Shown: positions 18,880-28,409, counted from the stretch's first letter. The stretch: 64,000 nt of DNA from Ignavibacteria bacterium UBA6906 (GCA_002451155.1 DKBG01000042.1:26753-90752); one strand, 5' to 3'. The notes: generated from the letters alone by a model not told the origin. Numbers and translations are program-made.

Positions 18880-21129
18880 TCATCGGGCCCCGGGCGGAAG
18901 GTGCTCGTCGAAATACCGGCTGAAGAGTGTATAAAGATGGATGGTTGTATTTTCCCCTTCGGAGATGCCATGGGTACGGTTGGGATATGACATCATTGAA
19001 AACTGCTTCTTCTCCTTCACGAGGGCATTGATCAAACGTTCGGCGCTCTGGTAGTGGACGTTATCGTCTCCTGTGCCATGGACCAGCAGGAGGTTGCCGC
19101 GGAGCCCTCCTGCGTGGGTGATCGGTGAGCCGTCCCGGTACCCCCGTTCATTGTCGGGGAGAAGGCCCATGTATCGTTCCTGGTAGATCGCATCGTACAG
19201 CCGCTGGTCGCTCACGAACGCGACAGCGATGCCGGTCTGATACAGCTCCGGGTACCGGAACAACCCGTTCAGGGTCATTGATCCCCCCCCGCTCCATCCC
19301 CAGACTCCGATCCTGGTCGAGTCAACGAACGGCCATCGTCGCATTGCCCGCACCGCCGCCGCCTGGTCCTCCGAGGCGAGGATACCGATCTGGCGATAGA
19401 TACATTTCCTCCAGGCTCTTCCGCGCGGTGCGGGCGTCCCTCTGTTATCAACGCTAACAACGATGTATCCCCGCTGGGTCAGTAGAAGGTGCCAGAGATA
19501 GGTGTCCCCACCCCACCGATCCAGGACCGTTTGGGCTGCGGGCTCGCCGTAGACATACACGATCAGCGGGTACGTCCGGGTTGAATCGAAATCCGGGGGG
19601 AGCATTTTCCAGCCATCGAGGAGCACTCCCCCGCCAATATCGACACGAAAAAAGGAGGAGGCGCCCCTCTTCAGCCGGTCCACGGACCGTCGGGCCGCTT
19701 TGCCGGAGACCACCGTGCGGACGACCGCATGATCGGGGAGGCGTACAAGTTCCACGCTCGGGGGCGTGCCGAAGGCCGAGAATGTATGGAAGGCCCACGC
19801 GCCGTTCGGGGCGATATCGTATGTGTGCCAACCATTCTGGTCCGGGGGAGTACACCGCTCGACTGCCCCCCCACCTTTCAGGGAGACTCGATACAGCGAG
19901 CGGCGCGTTGGGTTTTCCGGCGAGGCGGACAGGTAGACCCATTGGCCTCGTGCGTCGACACGATCCACGGAGAGGACATCGAATGGTCCCGGCGTGAGAT
20001 TCGCGATCATCGCTCCCGAACGGTCATGAAGGAAGAGGTGGTTCCACCCGTCCCGTTCGCTCAACCAGAGAAACGCGCGGCCGCCGTTCACCCACTTCAT
20101 CGAATCCACGACTTCCACCCATGCGCTATCCGAGTCGGTCAGGATCGCACGTACCTCGCCCGTCCGTCTGTCTCCGATCATGAGGCGGTTCCTGTTCTGC
20201 CGTCGATTGAGGTACTGAAAAGCGATCTCATTCGAATTCCCGGCCCAGTCCATCCGGGGGATGTAGTTGTCGCGGGGATCCCCCGGAACATTCATCCAGA
20301 GGGTCTGTCCACCTGCAACGCTGACCACCCCGATCCGGCAGGCGGACAACGTCTCGCCGACTTTGGGATAGGGAATCGGCGTGATGAACGGGTAGAGCGA
20401 ATCCGTGTTATTGATCAGATAGAAGTCTCTTACCCCTGTCGCATCGAGATGCCAGTAGGCAATGTGCTGTCCGTCCGGGCTCCAGCGAAACCCGTCCCGA
20501 ATCCCGAACTCTTCCTCGTACACCCAGTCAAATGTCCCGTTGATCGATGTCTGCGATCCGTCACCAGTCAGCGCGGTTATCTCCCGTGTCTGGATATTCT
20601 GAACATACAGATTTCCCCCACACACATACCCAAGCTTATCACCGGCGGGGGAGAACTTTGCGAACATCAGCGTTGAGGGTTTTGCATCTCCGCCAACTTT
20701 CCAGAGTGTCCAGTCCGCCAGCCGGAGTACCCAGTAGTCTCCCCGGCTTCGCACCCGCCAGACACGTTTACTGTTGGTGTACAGAAGCAAGAGTTTTCTA
20801 TCTGGAGACCACTCGTAGTTCTCAGGATTCAATGCCGTTGAATCGCCGGCGGGGCAGAGCCGCTCGGCGGGAACAAGGAGGCTGCGCGCACCCGTTGCTG
20901 TTTCATACCTGACAATATCCCTTCCCCCTTTCACGCTGACCGAACGCTCAACGGTCGTGTAGGAATCTCCGTCGTCCAGCCACCGAACCTCCCCGACGCG
21001 GCCCGGACTGAACTCCCTGGTGCCGAATATTCTCTGAACGGTCAGTGCGGTGGAATCCGCTTCCTGCGCAAATGCGGCAGTGGGAAGAAGAACGCCAGCC
21101 CCGATCAGGAAGAACCACTTTGGATGCAT
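18880..21129 (-). CDS. Dipeptidyl-peptidase IV-type serine peptidase (S9B)
   Basis: It should remove X-Pro or X-Ala dipeptides from peptide N-termini in the periplasm. The 749-residue protein has a signal peptide (MHPKWFFLIGAGVLLPTAAFAQ), an N-terminal beta-propeller (to about residue 490) with the Glu-Glu motif VYEEEFG that anchors the substrate N-terminus, and a C-terminal alpha/beta-hydrolase domain. Catalytic residues are visible: Ser613 in GWSGGG, Asp in HGTGDDNVH (688/689) and His720 in RTHGI. GGAG precedes the ATG. It sits 24 bp downstream of an enolase-superfamily gene linked to proline derivatives, which fits proline-peptide use. A second S9B peptidase occurs at 34978-37212. Confidence 0.92.
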   Translation of the reverse strand: MHPKWFFLIGAGVLLPTAAFAQEADSTALTVQRIFGTREFSPGRVGEVRWLDDGDSYTTVERSVSVKGGRDIVRYETATGARSLLVPAERLCPAGDSTALNPENYEWSPDRKLLLLYTNSKRVWRVRSRGDYWVLRLADWTLWKVGGDAKPSTLMFAKFSPAGDKLGYVCGGNLYVQNIQTREITALTGDGSQTSINGTFDWVYEEEFGIRDGFRWSPDGQHIAYWHLDATGVRDFYLINNTDSLYPFITPIPYPKVGETLSACRIGVVSVAGGQTLWMNVPGDPRDNYIPRMDWAGNSNEIAFQYLNRRQNRNRLMIGDRRTGEVRAILTDSDSAWVEVVDSMKWVNGGRAFLWLSERDGWNHLFLHDRSGAMIANLTPGPFDVLSVDRVDARGQWVYLSASPENPTRRSLYRVSLKGGGAVERCTPPDQNGWHTYDIAPNGAWAFHTFSAFGTPPSVELVRLPDHAVVRTVVSGKAARRSVDRLKRGASSFFRVDIGGGVLLDGWKMLPPDFDSTRTYPLIVYVYGEPAAQTVLDRWGGDTYLWHLLLTQRGYIVVSVDNRGTPAPRGRAWRKCIYRQIGILASEDQAAAVRAMRRWPFVDSTRIGVWGWSGGGSMTLNGLFRYPELYQTGIAVAFVSDQRLYDAIYQERYMGLLPDNERGYRDGSPITHAGGLRGNLLLVHGTGDDNVHYQSAERLINALVKEKKQFSMMSYPNRTHGISEGENTTIHLYTLFSRYFDEHLPPGAR

Positions 21130-21153
21130 GCAGTACTCCTGTGTGTGTCTCTC

Positions 21154-22257
21154 TCACGAAATCGTAAGGAGCGGTTTCCCGAGTTGTTGTTCGTCGACAC
21201 TGATGCCCAGCCCCGGTCCTGCCGGAACGGCCAGGCGTCCCTCAACCCTCCGCGGCGCATCGGGGGCAAGATGGATGTCGTTGTAGCTGTTGAAGTCCGT
21301 TGACGTGAAGAAATATCGTGGCTGCGTGCTGCCAACCAGGTGGGCGATCGTTGCGGTGGTAACATCACCACCCCAGCTATCCTCAAGGGTCATGGCGATC
21401 CCGAGCGATTCGCAGAGATTTCTGAGCTGAGCCGCCCTGGTTAATCCGCCGACTCTTGAGATTTTGATGTTGACCAGATCCATTGCACCATCCTGATATG
21501 CCCGCACTAACGGCAGCACACCGGTGATCACCTCGTCAAGGACAAACGGCAGGTTCGTGTTCCGCCGAACTCTGAGACATTCTTCGTATCCGGCGCACGG
21601 CGCCTCGATATAGACATCATCGTCTGCCAGCGCCCTGACAACCCGCAGTGCTTCATGGGAGAGCCAGCCGGTATTGGCATCGGCGACAAGGACATCGCCG
21701 CTCTGCAAGACGTTTCTCACACGTTTGACCCGTTCAACATCCTGGTCCGGCTCGCCGCCAACTTTCAGCTGGAAGCGGCGGTAGCCTTCCGCCCTGAAGC
21801 GCGAGACATCCGCGGCCATCTCCGCAGGACTTTGCTGGGAGATTGCGCGATAGAGCGGGTAGCTGTCCATTGTTCGTCCCCCGAGGAGGGTGCTCACCGG
21901 GACCCCGGTTGACCGGCCCAGGATGTCCCATGCCGCAATGTCGATGGGAGATTTTGCGTAGTGATGGCCGCCGAGCGTGGCATCCATGATGCTGTTGAGC
22001 TCGCGGATCCGGGACGGATCCCGCCCGAGAATGACTTCGCCCAGTTCCTGGAATCCGGCCGGCACCCCCCGCGCGAACGCATCCATGTATGCAGAGCCGA
22101 GCGGACAGACTTCTCCGTATCCGGCGATCCCGGTATCGGTCGAGATCTTCACGATGGTGGTAAGAAAGGTGGAGACAGCGTGCCCGCCGGACCAGGCATA
22201 GCGATGATCAAGAAGCCGGTAGGGAATCTGATACAGATCCAGGCGTGTGATTTTCAT
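21154..22257 (-). CDS. Enolase-superfamily racemase/dehydratase, hydroxyproline-derivative branch
   Basis: This is a 367-residue mandelate racemase/muconate lactonising enzyme family member. The KxG-type first catalytic lysine region (FQLKVGGEP), the metal ligands in VADANTGW, YIEAPC and VLDEV, and the second catalytic lysine in NIKISRVGG are all present, followed by LEDSWGGD. KAKSPIDIAAWD-like (AKSPIDIAAWDI), EAPC, SWGGD and the C-terminal VPAGPGLGISVDE resemble, from memory, the cis-3-hydroxyproline dehydratase and hydroxyproline-betaine 2-epimerase group more than dipeptide epimerases, which carry KxK. It probably acts on a proline derivative with Mg2+. It is directly upstream of a dipeptidyl-peptidase IV gene (24 bp), consistent with catabolism of proline- or hydroxyproline-containing peptides. 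Confidence 0.78.
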   Translation of the reverse strand: MKITRLDLYQIPYRLLDHRYAWSGGHAVSTFLTTIVKISTDTGIAGYGEVCPLGSAYMDAFARGVPAGFQELGEVILGRDPSRIRELNSIMDATLGGHHYAKSPIDIAAWDILGRSTGVPVSTLLGGRTMDSYPLYRAISQQSPAEMAADVSRFRAEGYRRFQLKVGGEPDQDVERVKRVRNVLQSGDVLVADANTGWLSHEALRVVRALADDDVYIEAPCAGYEECLRVRRNTNLPFVLDEVITGVLPLVRAYQDGAMDLVNIKISRVGGLTRAAQLRNLCESLGIAMTLEDSWGGDVTTATIAHLVGSTQPRYFFTSTDFNSYNDIHLAPDAPRRVEGRLAVPAGPGLGISVDEQQLGKPLLTIS

Positions 22258-22542
22258 TTCTCGCGGTCCGATAGTATGGGGGAGGCGCGTGTGTGACAGG
22301 GCAAAACCTCAGCGAAAATACTGATCCTTGGTCCTCGAATCAAGCTCCCATCAGACTCTGGACAGATTTCGTCCAACAGCCCTGACCTTGGATGCAGTCA
22401 GCGAAACACCCCGGGGCCGCCCCCTTGGGATTCGCCTGTCAGGTGCCCTGCACTGGGCGAATGGATTATATCCGGTTTTTTGACCACATTAGACCAGGCC
22501 CGTCGAGGCCGAATGACTCGAGACACTTTAGACGGAGGTTCT

Positions 22543-23214
22543 ATGAAACCGCTTTCCGTAAGTGTTGCTCCTGTCGCTCTCTCCGTTCTGCTGTTTAGCG
22601 TTTCGCTCGCCCAAACGACCCTCCCCCGCCAGGAAAAGCTCGTTTTCGAGAACCAGTTCGTCAAGGCGTACGAGGTAACCATCAAGCCAGGCGAGTCCCT
22701 TCCTCCCCATGAAAGCGGAAACCGGATCATCTATTCGCTCACAAAGTACACCCTCCGGTACAAATGGGACGGCCGCACATCAGAAGAGAAGCGGAAGGCA
22801 GGCGATGTTCATTTTCATCCTGCAGGAAGACACAACGAGGAGAACGGCGGCACAAATACGGCGAAGTTCATCCTTGTGGAACGCCTGGAGACTCCGCTTC
22901 CGCCGGCTGAGGGGACCGGGATCGATATGGCCAAGGCAAATCCGCACAACACAACGGTGCTCTTTGACAGAGATATGGCAAAAGTCTTTGATGTCACCCT
23001 CTATCCCAAAGACGCGATCAGCATGCACTTCGGACTCGACCGCCTGATCTACAGTGTCAACGCGGGGACGCTTTCCGTGACGAGTCCCGATGGAAAGAAA
23101 ACCAATATGTCATTCAAGGCAGGCGGCTATCAATGGGAGCCGGCCGGCCTGCACGCGGCTGAAAACGGGGGAAAAAACGCTGTCAAGCTGGTCGTCTTCA
23201 GCTTCAAAAAGTAG
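22543..23214 (+). CDS. Periplasmic tandem-cupin protein
   Basis: It starts at the ATG at 22543, six bases after GGAGG, and has a signal peptide (MKPLSVSVAPVALSVLLFSVSLAQ). The 223 residues contain two cupin domains that are internal repeats: PGESLPPHESGNRIIYSL...GDVHFHPAGRHNEENGG in the first half and YPKDAISMHFGLDRLIYSV...GGYQWEPAGLHAAENGG in the second. Metal-type histidines are clearer in the first copy (HFHPAGRHNEE); the second has lost several, so it may be structural. The substrate is unknown. It is divergent from the enolase-superfamily gene across a 285-bp intergenic region and convergent with a GH3 gene across a hairpin. Confidence 0.72.
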   Translation: MKPLSVSVAPVALSVLLFSVSLAQTTLPRQEKLVFENQFVKAYEVTIKPGESLPPHESGNRIIYSLTKYTLRYKWDGRTSEEKRKAGDVHFHPAGRHNEENGGTNTAKFILVERLETPLPPAEGTGIDMAKANPHNTTVLFDRDMAKVFDVTLYPKDAISMHFGLDRLIYSVNAGTLSVTSPDGKKTNMSFKAGGYQWEPAGLHAAENGGKNAVKLVVFSFKK

Positions 23215-23218
23215 CTCC

Positions 23219-23277
23219 GGGGCACCCCGCGGGCGTGGACCGCTCCACGCCCGCCTGGGAACCCCTTCGGGGTGCCC
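23219..23277. terminator. Nested inverted repeat between convergent genes
   Basis: The 63-bp gap between the convergent cupin and GH3 genes is almost entirely self-complementary. An inner perfect 11-bp stem (GCGGGCGTGGA with TCCACGCCCGC, 23229-23239 and 23244-23254) has a 4-base loop. It is enclosed by an outer 10-bp pairing (GGGCACCCCG at 23220-23229 with CGGGGTGCCC at 23268-23277), and a small hairpin ACCCC-TTC-GGGGT lies on the right. No T-run follows, so it is a probable bidirectional transcription barrier rather than a classical intrinsic terminator. Confidence 0.6.
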
Positions 23278-25779
23278 TCACTCAACACGGTACTCCCCGC
23301 GCAGGCGGATATCCCGCGACGAACTTCCAACCAGAATATCAAACTTCCCAGGCTCCACCGTCCAGCGTGTTGTTGTGGGATTGAAGAACGAGAGCGCTTC
23401 ACGCGGAAGGTCGAACGTGAGATCAGTCTTCTGTCCTGGCCGCAGGATGATCTTGCTGAACCCCTTCAGTTCTTTCACGGGACGGGGAACCGAACATTCC
23501 GGATCGCTGACATAGAGCTGGACCACCTCTGCACCCACGCGCCGGGACGTATTCTCAACCTGCAGTGAGACGCGTACAGCCAGGCCCGAAGCCGTTGACG
23601 CAGGAACGATTCGCAGATTGCGATACTCGAACGTCGAATAGGAGAGCCCGAATCCAAACGGAAAAGCCACATCCAGGTTTTTCGCGTCGAATCCCCTGTA
23701 CCCCACCATCACTCCCTCTTTATAGTTCACCGTTCCCGCGTTGCCCGGATAATTGCCATGTGCGGGTGACTCCTCCCACCGTTTCGGAAACGTCACGGGG
23801 AGCTTGCCGGAAGGATTTGCCATTCCCGTGAGCAGATCAACCAGGCTTTCCGCCCCTTCCTGGCCGGGATACCAGGCGAGGAGGAGTGCCGGCACCCGAT
23901 TTAGCCACCGTGTCATGAGTACCGGCGCTCCGGCATTGAGGATCACTACCGTCCTCTTGTTGACGCGGAGCACGGCTTCGATGAGATCGTTCTGGGCTTG
24001 CGGAAGCTCAAGGGATTCCCGGTCGAATCCTTCGCATTCCAATTCGTCATTGAGGCCGGCAAAAACAAACGCGATGTCCGCGTCCCGCGCAGCCTGCACC
24101 GCTTCCGCAAGCGGCTTGTCCGCGTCGCTGCGCCAAGCGAGCCGGGCAGTCGCCCTGCCGCCGGCATCAAAGTACTCCATTTTCAGCGGGTAGGGACGGC
24201 CCCCGCGAAGCGTCAGCGTCACCGACTGAGTTTTCGGTCCACGGCTGTGCCAGTCATCGATGAGCAGCCTGTTTTCAAGCGCGAGGCGTACACCGTCGTC
24301 GGTCCGCACGCTGAGTTCATACCGCCCGTCCGCCGGGGGGACCAGAACGCCAGTCCACCGGACCGAGAACCCATCGTTCGGGAGCGTGGGTGCCGGCGCG
24401 TCCTGATTCCAGGTGAAGTCGATTTTTGGGTCGACACGTACAAGGACGGGGGTTCCTTTGCAGTCCGGGTTTGCGAAATATTCTCCGAGTACGCCGATTC
24501 CGCTGTTTCCGGGGCGAAGCGACGCAGACTCCACGGTCATAAAATCCTCATCAGAGAAGAGGCCGCGGGCATAGGTCACACGAAAGGAACCGCCCGCGCG
24601 ACGCACAAATACCTCCAGAGGTGAGAGAGCGCCAGTCGGTTCGACCCGGGCGCTCCCGCCTCCTCCGACCACTGCCACAGATGCGTTCGGCCCGAGGACT
24701 GCGATGGACCGCACCGAGCGAAGGTCAAGCGGGAGCAGGTTCGCATCGTTCTTGAGCAGCACCATTCCTTCGCGGGCAACCTCCCGCGCCGCGGTGCGCT
24801 GCTGTCCACCCGACACTGCCTCCTCACGGGGCATCACCGGTTCATCACACATGCCGGTCCAGAGCATCGCCTTCAGTATGCGAGTCACCTTTTCGTTGAT
24901 CACCGATTCATCCACCTGCCCCTGCCGGACGGCATCAAGCAAGGAGGCGGTGAAGTATTTCCCATCAGGCATTTCCAGATCCAGCCCAGCCTGGGCGGCC
25001 TGAATGGTCGAATGCGTCGCACCCCAGTCAGAGACGACGAACCCCTGAAACCCCCATTCTTTCTTCAATATCCCATCGAGCAGCCATGAGTTCTCTGTAC
25101 AGTAGAGACCATTCAGCTTATTGTAGGCTGCCATCACCGACCATGCTCCCCCATCCTGGATGCCAGCCTTGAAGGCGGGAAAATAGATCTCACGCAGCGT
25201 CCGTTCGTCAACGTTCGCACTGACGGTGAACCTGTCGGTCTCCTGGTTGTTTGCGGCGAAGTGTTTCACGCACGCGATGACCTTTTCCGACTGGACCCCG
25301 CGCACGAATGCCACAGTCATCACGCTCGCAAGATAGGGATCCTCGCCGAAGCTCTCGAAGCTCCGCCCGCCCATCGGGACACGGACAATATTGACGCAGG
25401 GGGCCAGTACCATCTGGCGTCCCTTCGCTTTCGCGTCCAGTGCGATAGCAACAGCCGCCCTCTGAATAAGGTCGGGATTCCACGTAGCCGCCATACACGC
25501 ACCTGCCGGGAACGCGGTCGCCTTTCCCCAACGCACCCCCTGAGGTCCGTCAGTCATCCGGAGGGGGGGAATTCCCAGCCGGGTGACCGGCTTCGTTTCG
25601 AACCCGACGCCGGCCAACATGTCAATCTTTTCCTGGAGCGTCATCCGCTCCAGCAGGCCTTTTGCGCGCTGGCTGATGGCATCGCGATCGTCGCTCCCCG
25701 GCGGTGGTTGCCCGCCCCGGGCTACGCTCCCCACACCGACAATCAGGAGAACTGTCAGGGATACCAATTTGGTGCCCAT
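23278..25779 (-). CDS. GH3 beta-glucosidase with PA14 insert
   Basis: This glycoside hydrolase family 3 enzyme should hydrolyse beta-linked glucosides (or xylosides) in the periplasm or outside the cell. I start at the ATG at 25779 because AAGGAG lies 8 bases before it; an ATG six codons upstream is less well placed. The signal peptide is MGTKLVSLTVLLIVGVGSVARG. The (beta/alpha)8 domain has KHFAANNQE and the nucleophile Asp in VVSDWGATH (about residue 251). The second domain is interrupted by a PA14 carbohydrate-binding insert (about residues 430-560), followed by ELECEGFDRESLELP, the probable acid/base region, and a C-terminal fibronectin-like domain. Length is 833 residues, normal for PA14-GH3. 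It is the last gene of the sugar operon. Confidence 0.9.
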   Translation of the reverse strand: MGTKLVSLTVLLIVGVGSVARGGQPPPGSDDRDAISQRAKGLLERMTLQEKIDMLAGVGFETKPVTRLGIPPLRMTDGPQGVRWGKATAFPAGACMAATWNPDLIQRAAVAIALDAKAKGRQMVLAPCVNIVRVPMGGRSFESFGEDPYLASVMTVAFVRGVQSEKVIACVKHFAANNQETDRFTVSANVDERTLREIYFPAFKAGIQDGGAWSVMAAYNKLNGLYCTENSWLLDGILKKEWGFQGFVVSDWGATHSTIQAAQAGLDLEMPDGKYFTASLLDAVRQGQVDESVINEKVTRILKAMLWTGMCDEPVMPREEAVSGGQQRTAAREVAREGMVLLKNDANLLPLDLRSVRSIAVLGPNASVAVVGGGGSARVEPTGALSPLEVFVRRAGGSFRVTYARGLFSDEDFMTVESASLRPGNSGIGVLGEYFANPDCKGTPVLVRVDPKIDFTWNQDAPAPTLPNDGFSVRWTGVLVPPADGRYELSVRTDDGVRLALENRLLIDDWHSRGPKTQSVTLTLRGGRPYPLKMEYFDAGGRATARLAWRSDADKPLAEAVQAARDADIAFVFAGLNDELECEGFDRESLELPQAQNDLIEAVLRVNKRTVVILNAGAPVLMTRWLNRVPALLLAWYPGQEGAESLVDLLTGMANPSGKLPVTFPKRWEESPAHGNYPGNAGTVNYKEGVMVGYRGFDAKNLDVAFPFGFGLSYSTFEYRNLRIVPASTASGLAVRVSLQVENTSRRVGAEVVQLYVSDPECSVPRPVKELKGFSKIILRPGQKTDLTFDLPREALSFFNPTTTRWTVEPGKFDILVGSSSRDIRLRGEYRVE

Positions 25780-25846
25780 AGTTGCTGCTCCTTCCATCCG
25801 GACAGGATCAGTTCCTCCGCTGTGATTCAGCGGGGGAGCGTCCTCA

Positions 25847-26851
25847 TTACCGCATTCGTTTTTGAAACAGCACCGCAGCGATGATGATAATCCCCGTCAG
25901 CATCAACCGGCTCTCCTCCCCAACGGCATTGATGCTGAGAACCTTTTCAAGGTACCCAATGGTGAGAATCCCCAGCGCCGTCATCCAGATACTCCCGCGT
26001 CCGCCGCGCAGACTTATTCCCCCGATTACCACAATTGCGATGGCACTCAATTCATACGTGCTTCCCGCTTCCGGATCGCCCTGAAGCTCCTGCGCCGCCT
26101 GACAGATTCCTGCGACGCCGCAAAACAGACCACTCAGCGCGTAGGCCAGCAGTTTGACGGCCGAAACCGGAACTCCTGCCAGCCAGGACGAATCCTCGTT
26201 TCCCCCGACCGCGTACGTGTACCGCCCCCAGCGAAGTCGATCCAGAAAGATCCAGGAGAGCAGGACGCAGAACATCAGCACCAGCGTCACGACAGCAATA
26301 TTGTCGTCAAGAAGCCTGGAGCCGATGGTGTTGAAGATCTGCGGGACATCCACGTATTGGTAGGATCCATCGGGTAGCTGGACAGCAGTCGAGATCTTCT
26401 GCCCGCCAGAGACGAGTTTCGCAAGTCCCCGGGCGAACACCATCATTGCCAGCGTCGCGATAAACGGCTGGATCCGGAATCGCGCGATGAGCCCCCCGGA
26501 GATGGCACCACAAAATGCGGCAGCAGCGATCGTCACCGCGATGGCGGGTATGACCGACCAGCCCCAGTGTATCGAAAAGAGCGAGAACAGGACCGCGGCG
26601 AGGCCCAGGATGCTCCCCACCGCAAGATCGATCCCTCCGGAAATAATAACGACCGTCATCCCGCACGCCAGGATACCATAGACAGACACCTGCCGGAGCA
26701 TATCACGGTGAGTATCCCAGCTGAAAAACGCTCCGTCCGCGTTAAAGAGGAGTCCAAGCAAGAACACCAGCAACAGCGACACGATCCCTCTGGCTGTCGG
26801 GGAGAGAATCATCGTCCGGAGTCGGGGTATCAGCGAAGTCCTGTCAGGCAT
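25847..26851 (-). CDS. Ribose-type ABC transporter permease
   Basis: This is an inner-membrane permease of the RbsC/BPD_transp_2 family, with about ten hydrophobic segments. The motif GGIDLAVGS (about residue 72) is the family signature, and GGRGSIWMTALG appears near the C-terminus. I start it at the ATG at 26851 (MPDRTSLIPR), which overlaps the end of the ATPase gene by 8 bases; the frame continues upstream but inside rbsA. The 334-residue length is usual. It should form a homodimer with the ATPase encoded upstream to import a monosaccharide, probably released by the two GH3 enzymes in the operon. No solute-binding protein gene is present in the operon, which is unusual. Confidence 0.92.
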   Translation of the reverse strand: MPDRTSLIPRLRTMILSPTARGIVSLLLVFLLGLLFNADGAFFSWDTHRDMLRQVSVYGILACGMTVVIISGGIDLAVGSILGLAAVLFSLFSIHWGWSVIPAIAVTIAAAAFCGAISGGLIARFRIQPFIATLAMMVFARGLAKLVSGGQKISTAVQLPDGSYQYVDVPQIFNTIGSRLLDDNIAVVTLVLMFCVLLSWIFLDRLRWGRYTYAVGGNEDSSWLAGVPVSAVKLLAYALSGLFCGVAGICQAAQELQGDPEAGSTYELSAIAIVVIGGISLRGGRGSIWMTALGILTIGYLEKVLSINAVGEESRLMLTGIIIIAAVLFQKRMR

Positions 26852-28397
26852 GGGCACCCGCCGCATCAAGAAGGGCTGCGCGCAGTATTTCATCCTGAAT
26901 CGCCTCGCCGCGAGCGAACTCCCGCACCACTTCCCCTTTCCGCATCACAAGAATTCTGTCGCTCAGTGCAAGCAACTCCGGCAATTCGGACGACACGAGC
27001 AGAATCCCGCAGCCCTTCCCTTTCAGCTGCATGAGAAGTTCATAGATTTCCTGTTTCGCCCCGACGTCAATCCCGCGAGTCGGATCATCAAGAAGGAGTA
27101 TACGCGGATCTGTTTCCAGCCATTTTGCAAAAACCACCTTTTGCTGGTTCCCTCCGGAGAGATACTCAACACTGTCAGACAGTGAGGCCGCCCGAATCCT
27201 GAGTCGTTGCGCCTGGCCCGCGGACGCCCGCCGCTCCCTGGAATGACTGAGCCATCCTCCCGGTGAATATCGTGCGAGAGAGGCAAGGGTGATATTGCCG
27301 GTGATACTCATCCCCATCACAAGCCCGTTGACCTTCCGGTCGTTTGTCTGAAGCACCATCCCCTGGCTGATCATGGAACGGGGTGTTCTCCTCGCCGTCC
27401 TCCGGCCAGGGAGGGTAATTGTACCATGTACTCTCCCCCGGGCATCGCCGAACAGTGCGTGGAGAATTTCGCTGGTTCCGCTCCCCTGTACCCCCGCGAG
27501 CCCGACAATCTCCCCCTCGAACACACTGAAGGACACCTCATGTACATCAGGGCGGTCACCGCTCCCACTCCCGGCTACGGTCAGGTGATTAACCGCAAGC
27601 ACTTCACGCCCGCGTTCGGTTCTCGTGTAGGGAAAGTGATCTGTAATTTGTCTTCCCACCATCTTCCGGATCAGCTCATCACGGGTCAGGTCAGACGCCC
27701 ACGACGTCCCCACCGTTCCCCCGTCACGGAGGACGGTGATCCGATCTGCGATCCGGTCGATCTCCTCCAGCTTGTGCGAGATATAGATCACGCCGCATCC
27801 ACGCCCGGTAACCGCGCGGATCGCCGCGAACAACCGGTCCACCTCCTGAGCGTTGAGCGTGCTGGTTGGTTCATCCATGATGAGAATATCCGCGTTCAGC
27901 GAAAGCGCACGCGCAATTTCAACGAGCTGCCGAACCGAGATCGGGAATTCCTCGACCGGCCTGTCAGGATCGATATTCAGATGCATTTCTTTGAGGAGGA
28001 GATCGGCTGCCTTCCGCGAGGCGTTTCTGTCGAACCAGACCGACCCGACGCGTTGCCGGGCAAGGAGGAGGTTTTCCGCCACGCTCATCGGCTCGACCAG
28101 GGAAAGTTCCTGGTAGATGATCGCGATTCCGTTTGCCCGGGCCTCGTGGGGGGAAGAAAAACGGACACGTCGGCCCTTCAGGAAGATCTCGCCGTCATGA
28201 TCGCGGTAGACACCCGCGAGAATCTTCATGAGGGTGCTCTTCCCGGCACCGTTTTCACCGGCCAGCACATGGACTTCTCCCGCGCAAAGATCAAAGTCGA
28301 TACCTTTAAGGACTTCGACCCCGGAGAAGGATTTGCGGATCGCCTTCATGCGGAGCAGTTCCCTGCCACCGGACCGATGTGCTGTTTCAGACTGCAC
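26844..28397 (-). CDS. Sugar ABC transporter ATPase, two fused nucleotide-binding domains
   Basis: This is a 517-residue RbsA/MglA-type ATPase. The first domain has Walker A GENGAGKST and a DEPTS Walker B region but a degenerate signature (PISVRQLVEIARAL). The second has LAGVQGSGTSE in place of a normal Walker A and a good signature LSGGNQQK with DDPTRGIDVG. This asymmetry is normal for sugar ATPases of this type. The start is GTG 28397; an ATG at 28349 is possible but would cut off the first strand. It lies 12 bp after a GH3 gene and overlaps the permease gene, so the three are co-transcribed. The symbol rbsA is withheld because the sugar is not known. Confidence 0.92.
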   Translation of the reverse strand: MQSETAHRSGGRELLRMKAIRKSFSGVEVLKGIDFDLCAGEVHVLAGENGAGKSTLMKILAGVYRDHDGEIFLKGRRVRFSSPHEARANGIAIIYQELSLVEPMSVAENLLLARQRVGSVWFDRNASRKAADLLLKEMHLNIDPDRPVEEFPISVRQLVEIARALSLNADILIMDEPTSTLNAQEVDRLFAAIRAVTGRGCGVIYISHKLEEIDRIADRITVLRDGGTVGTSWASDLTRDELIRKMVGRQITDHFPYTRTERGREVLAVNHLTVAGSGSGDRPDVHEVSFSVFEGEIVGLAGVQGSGTSEILHALFGDARGRVHGTITLPGRRTARRTPRSMISQGMVLQTNDRKVNGLVMGMSITGNITLASLARYSPGGWLSHSRERRASAGQAQRLRIRAASLSDSVEYLSGGNQQKVVFAKWLETDPRILLLDDPTRGIDVGAKQEIYELLMQLKGKGCGILLVSSELPELLALSDRILVMRKGEVVREFARGEAIQDEILRAALLDAAGAHA

Positions 28398-28409
28398 TGC
28401 GCCCTCGTC

